64,000 nucleotides of DNA, from assembly GCF_042477335.2 (NCBI RefSeq), contig NC_091245.1, positions 79,212,501 to 79,276,500 on the forward strand, read 5' to 3'. This DNA comes from Ovis canadensis (lineage: Eukaryota; Chordata; Mammalia; Artiodactyla; Bovidae). The notes beneath the pieces are model-generated. The model did not search any database. It was not told the origin of the DNA and worked only from the letters and a program-made list of their open reading frames with translations. Shown here piece after piece: positions 60,827 through 64,000 of the stretch. A program made the translations under genes and the position numbers. Every line of letters begins with the position of its first letter. The stretch's first letter is position 1.

Positions 60827-61879
60827 CAATTTCCAAGAAGGTGGGCTATGCTTTTCCATTACCCAGAGAAGCCAAGAGAACTTCTTCAGGCTTCCCAGAC
60901 TCCTAATCAAAGATCTGTTGAGTTGGAAGGGACCTTAGAGATTCATATGTCCAAGGGTCTTATTTTAGAGATTAATGACTTGCTCCTGGTTCCTCATCAT
61001 TTCTCTTTTCCTTATACTACTAAATATTTGGAAATCATAGTCTTTTTAGCAAGACCCATGACTGAAAGTGAAATACTTGTGTTGCTGATTGTATTTCCAG
61101 TTTTATGCATCCAGCTTTATTTCTTTTAGATCCCGCCAGGTTTTCTTTAGACCCTTCGGCTATTGGCCCTTGCTAATTTTTGCAACTGGGATAAGTGGAG
61201 TGCAAGTCTCTGAAATGACAATGATTTTGCTTCTGCAGCACTGCAAATGAATGTCTGTTGAACTTAGAGGGAATCTCAGATCAAAGCAGATGGGTGTATG
61301 AAATGTTAATGTAGATGTTACTGCTTGACCAAAGAGCCCAACAGAGGGTAAAACCTCATGCTGTAATTTAAAAAATGGTGGAGTCTTTTGTGGTTTGTAA
61401 CGTCACTGGAAACCCAAGAAAGGGCTTATTTTATACAGTTTGGTCTATTTTGTTCTTTATTTTGATTACACAAAGCTCAAGGGTTCTTTTGACATTCAAA
61501 GATGCTATTTTAGTTAAATCTCTGATTTTTGTTATGATTTCCGTTTTCCTTTCCTTTTATTTTTCTGGGATTGCATTTTGGTTTCACACATAGCCTCTTC
61601 TACTTTCTTGTGATTTCTTTTATCCAGATAATTATTAACATTTCAATTTAGACACAGCAGCTGCCACAAAATTGGTGTTACATTCTTAGCAGAAGGATCA
61701 TTTTTGTGGTAGGTAGGGATTATTTTTGCAGTGGTCACAGCCATCTGGTCATGGAAAAGAACACCAGGATCTTCCTTGTAATATAAAAAAGGGGGTGGAA
61801 ATGTCATGGAAATTTCTTCTATATGAAAAGATTTCCTTCCACAGGAGGAAATACATTGAGAAGTCACAGTAGTCAGTTT
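60827..61879. other. Gene-free, possible ancient repeat
   Basis: 'gttggaagggaccttagag' (60919) recurs in weaker form at 26630 and may belong to an old repeat I cannot name. The open frames at 60812 and 61375 show no domain. Confidence 0.35.
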
Positions 61880-62075
61880 GACCCGTGCTTGAATTCTGTC
61901 CACACCACACACAGATGTGTGACCCTGGAGAAGTTATTCAACCTGTCTGAAGTCCTTTATCTATCAAATCTTGATGATAATGACAACTTCAAAAGGCTAT
62001 GGTGAAAATTAAAAAAGATCATGTTTATAACGTCTGGCATAAAATAAGTACTAGTCAATTTTTGTTTATTTCTTC
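61880..62075 (+). mobile_element. MIR SINE
   Basis: 'gatgtgtgaccctggagaag', 'ttattcaacctgtctgaag', 'gtctggcataaaataagtac'. Confidence 0.75.
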
Positions 62076-62103
62076 ATTCATTTAACAACTTTATGGGGCA
62101 CTT

Positions 62104-62262
62104 ATGGCTTCCCTTGTGGCTCAGCTGGTAAAGAATCTGCCTGCAATGCTGGAGACCTGGGTTCGATCCCTGTGTTGAAAAGATCCCCTGGAGAAGGGAA
62201 AGGCTACCCACTCCAGTATTCTGGCCTGGAGAATTCCATGGACTAGTGACTTTCACTTTCAC
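62104..62262 (+). mobile_element. Bov-tA SINE with internal deletion
   Basis: Head and body normal, but after 'aattccatggact' about 40 bp of tail ('cgcaaagagtcggacacg' region) is missing and the sequence resumes at 'gtgactttcactttcac'. Confidence 0.93.
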
Positions 62263-62655
62263 TATTATGCTCCAGACACTACCAACACATCAAGAGAATA
62301 GACAAAATCATTACCTACAGACAGTTCCCTTTCCACTCTCTTTCCTTGTCAGTCATTTGATCCTCCTGAGTCAAGCCAGGACACTTAGGATGAATATCGT
62401 TCTTTCAAAGAATTCATTCCTTTGGAAGTCCTAACAGTCAACAAATGCATTTTGTGCTTACATTGCCTTTCACAGGAAACCAAACAAAGAACGTATGACG
62501 GAACTGCAAAATTTAACATACAGTGCAGCTTGGATGTGCAGAAAAATGACCTTTGCTGTCTATACTGTTTTGGCTTTCTTCTCAAGCTCTCGCCTCCTGA
62601 CCAGAGGGAAGAATAACAGTAAACACACACCCAGGTTAAAATGTAGTCCCATTCA

Positions 62656-63046
62656 CCTAGAGATGATGAAAGTCAGACAGAGAAAGACAAATACCATAGG
62701 ATAGCACATGTATGTGGAAAATGAAAAAATGACAGATTTATTTACAAATAGACATAAAAAACAAATGAGGTTATCAATGAGGGTAGGAGGGGCAGGGAGA
62801 GAGGGATAAATTAGGAGGTGGAGGTTAATTTATACATGCTACTATTATATAAAACAAACAACAAAGACCTAGTGAATATCACAGGGAACTGTACTCAATA
62901 TCTTGTAATAATCTATACCTATTTCAGAAAAGAATCTGAAAAAGAATACGTATGTGTATGTATGATTGAGTCACTTTGCTGTATACTTGAATATAACACA
63001 GCATTGTAAATCAACTATACTTCAATTAAAAAAAACCTCTTTTTTT
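62656..63046 (+). mobile_element. L1 3' UTR, 5'-truncated
   Basis: Sense: 'cataggatagcacatgtatg', 'ccagagggataaattagg'-like block, 'cagggaactgtactcaatatc', 'aatcaactatacttcaatt'. Perfect 16-bp duplication 'aatgtagtcccattca' (62640-62655, 63047-63062). The tail is A8 followed by 'cctcttttttt'. Confidence 0.92.
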
Positions 63047-63062
63047 AATGTAGTCCCATTCA

Positions 63063-64000
63063 GTATTGGATATTTTCTCCCCTTGGCTGATAATGGCCAG
63101 GCTCACGGATCACCTCTTCCTCCCTAGCTTGCTTGGAGCAGGGGGATGGGCTGAGGCTCCTACAACCTCAGGTGGTGGGAGGAGGCGATGTCCTCAGGCA
63201 CAGCTGCCTGCCCCCTGGCCCTCCAGGCTGTTGTCCCATCCACTCGGGCTGCTGGCCCTGTGAGTGTTTGTGGCCGACTTTGGTGGGTGTGACCTATGGT
63301 CAATCTCCGCCTGGTCAAAGTCTGGCGTGAACTCTAGCTGACCTGCTCTCATTTCAGTTTCCCTGCTCCTAGAGGGCCCTTTGAAGTCTTGCTGACTTTT
63401 TGCCTGGCTCTGAGGAGCAGAAGGGCTTGAGGTTTCTGCATCTCTGCATCTCTCTGTCTGGCTGTCCTGCCTGGATGGGGGCAGGCTGGGTCCCTGCGCT
63501 TGTCTAGGGATTTCTCACGTGCAGGACTGCCTCATTCAGGGTCCGTAGAGGGGGATCTGTTCAAGAGCAACCTCTCTCAGCCTTCAGAAGTAACTAACCT
63601 TCCCTTCCCTGCCTGAGCCAACCTTGAAAGAGCTGCCGAAGGGGAGAGGAGGACCACTTTGGCCATTTCACTCCTCTCTCCTCCTCCCTTGCTACCTCCC
63701 ACAACTCCCCACATCAGCAAAGACCAGATATCTTTTTTCCTGGCTTCATTCACCTGACAAACAGGTTACTTTTTTTTTTTTTTTTTTCTTATTGTGGTAG
63801 ACCTCTATGATCTGAAACCTCCATGCCTGGTGGCTAAACTACTCAGGCCTCACAAAGGATAGAGTGAATTCCTTTTTAAGAGGCTTGCATAACCCTATTT
63901 TTTTGAATGACAGAAACAGAACATGACTCTGTCTTGTTCTCCTTGTATAGTTAAGTTCTAATCTTCCTTCTGGGCACAACATTACCTCAGGCAGACCAGT
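63063..64000. other. GC-richer stretch, unassigned
   Basis: GC content is raised at 63100-63500, with pyrimidine-rich text to 63720 and a T-run of about 20 near 63770. Frames of about 65 codons at 63066 and 63133 have no known domain. It could be an exon-bearing region, an LTR or unique DNA; the sequence alone does not decide. Confidence 0.35.

Overview
This is a stretch of ruminant, most likely bovid (cattle-like), nuclear genome. The sequence is dominated by BovB (RTE-clade) LINEs, tRNA(Glu)-derived Bov-tA SINEs whose 3' tail matches the BovB tail, CHR-type SINEs, and artiodactyl L1 ends, on a background of old mammalian repeats (L2, MIR, L1M/L1ME, one MaLR LTR). Bov-tA restricts the host to ruminants. 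I cannot separate cattle from close relatives by eye.

Only one cellular protein-coding gene is supported: S1PR1 (sphingosine-1-phosphate receptor 1, plus strand). Its 382-codon reading frame is intact in a single exon (43295-44443). A CpG-rich promoter (about 40385-41457) precedes it, then a short non-coding exon 1 (about 41377-41457), a 1.7-kb intron (41458-43132) and a 5' leader in exon 2. The 3' UTR runs to poly(A) signals near 45.7-45.8 kb. Exon 1 holds an 18-codon upstream ORF that appears to match one in the human leader as I remember it.

Layout. 0-5.8 kb: rearranged cluster of BovB segments in both orientations. 5.8-10.2 kb: MaLR LTR, then an old antisense L1 broken by three BovB insertions, one with the twin-primed inversion structure. 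10-17 kb: L2/MIR remnants with younger SINEs inserted. 17.9-21.4 kb: an L2 split by an L1 that is itself split by four SINEs. 22-39 kb: ordinary gene-free DNA with scattered BovB, L1ME and SINE copies, several with readable target-site duplications. 39.3-46.1 kb: the S1PR1 locus, the longest part of the window free of ruminant-specific insertions. 46-64 kb: gene-free DNA with a perfect 15-bp hairpin (48.65 kb), a BovB fragment flanked by an unusually long duplication (50.3-50.8 kb), a near full-length but dead BovB (56.0-59.4 kb), and a GC-richer unassigned stretch at the right edge.

No intact retrotransposon ORF, CRISPR array, rRNA or tRNA gene, or new gene system was found. The points most worth following up are the conserved-looking uORF, the structure of the BovB cluster and of the 50.4-kb insertion, and the nested insertion histories. 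Consensus repeat and human S1PR1 comparisons were made from memory, not by alignment software.
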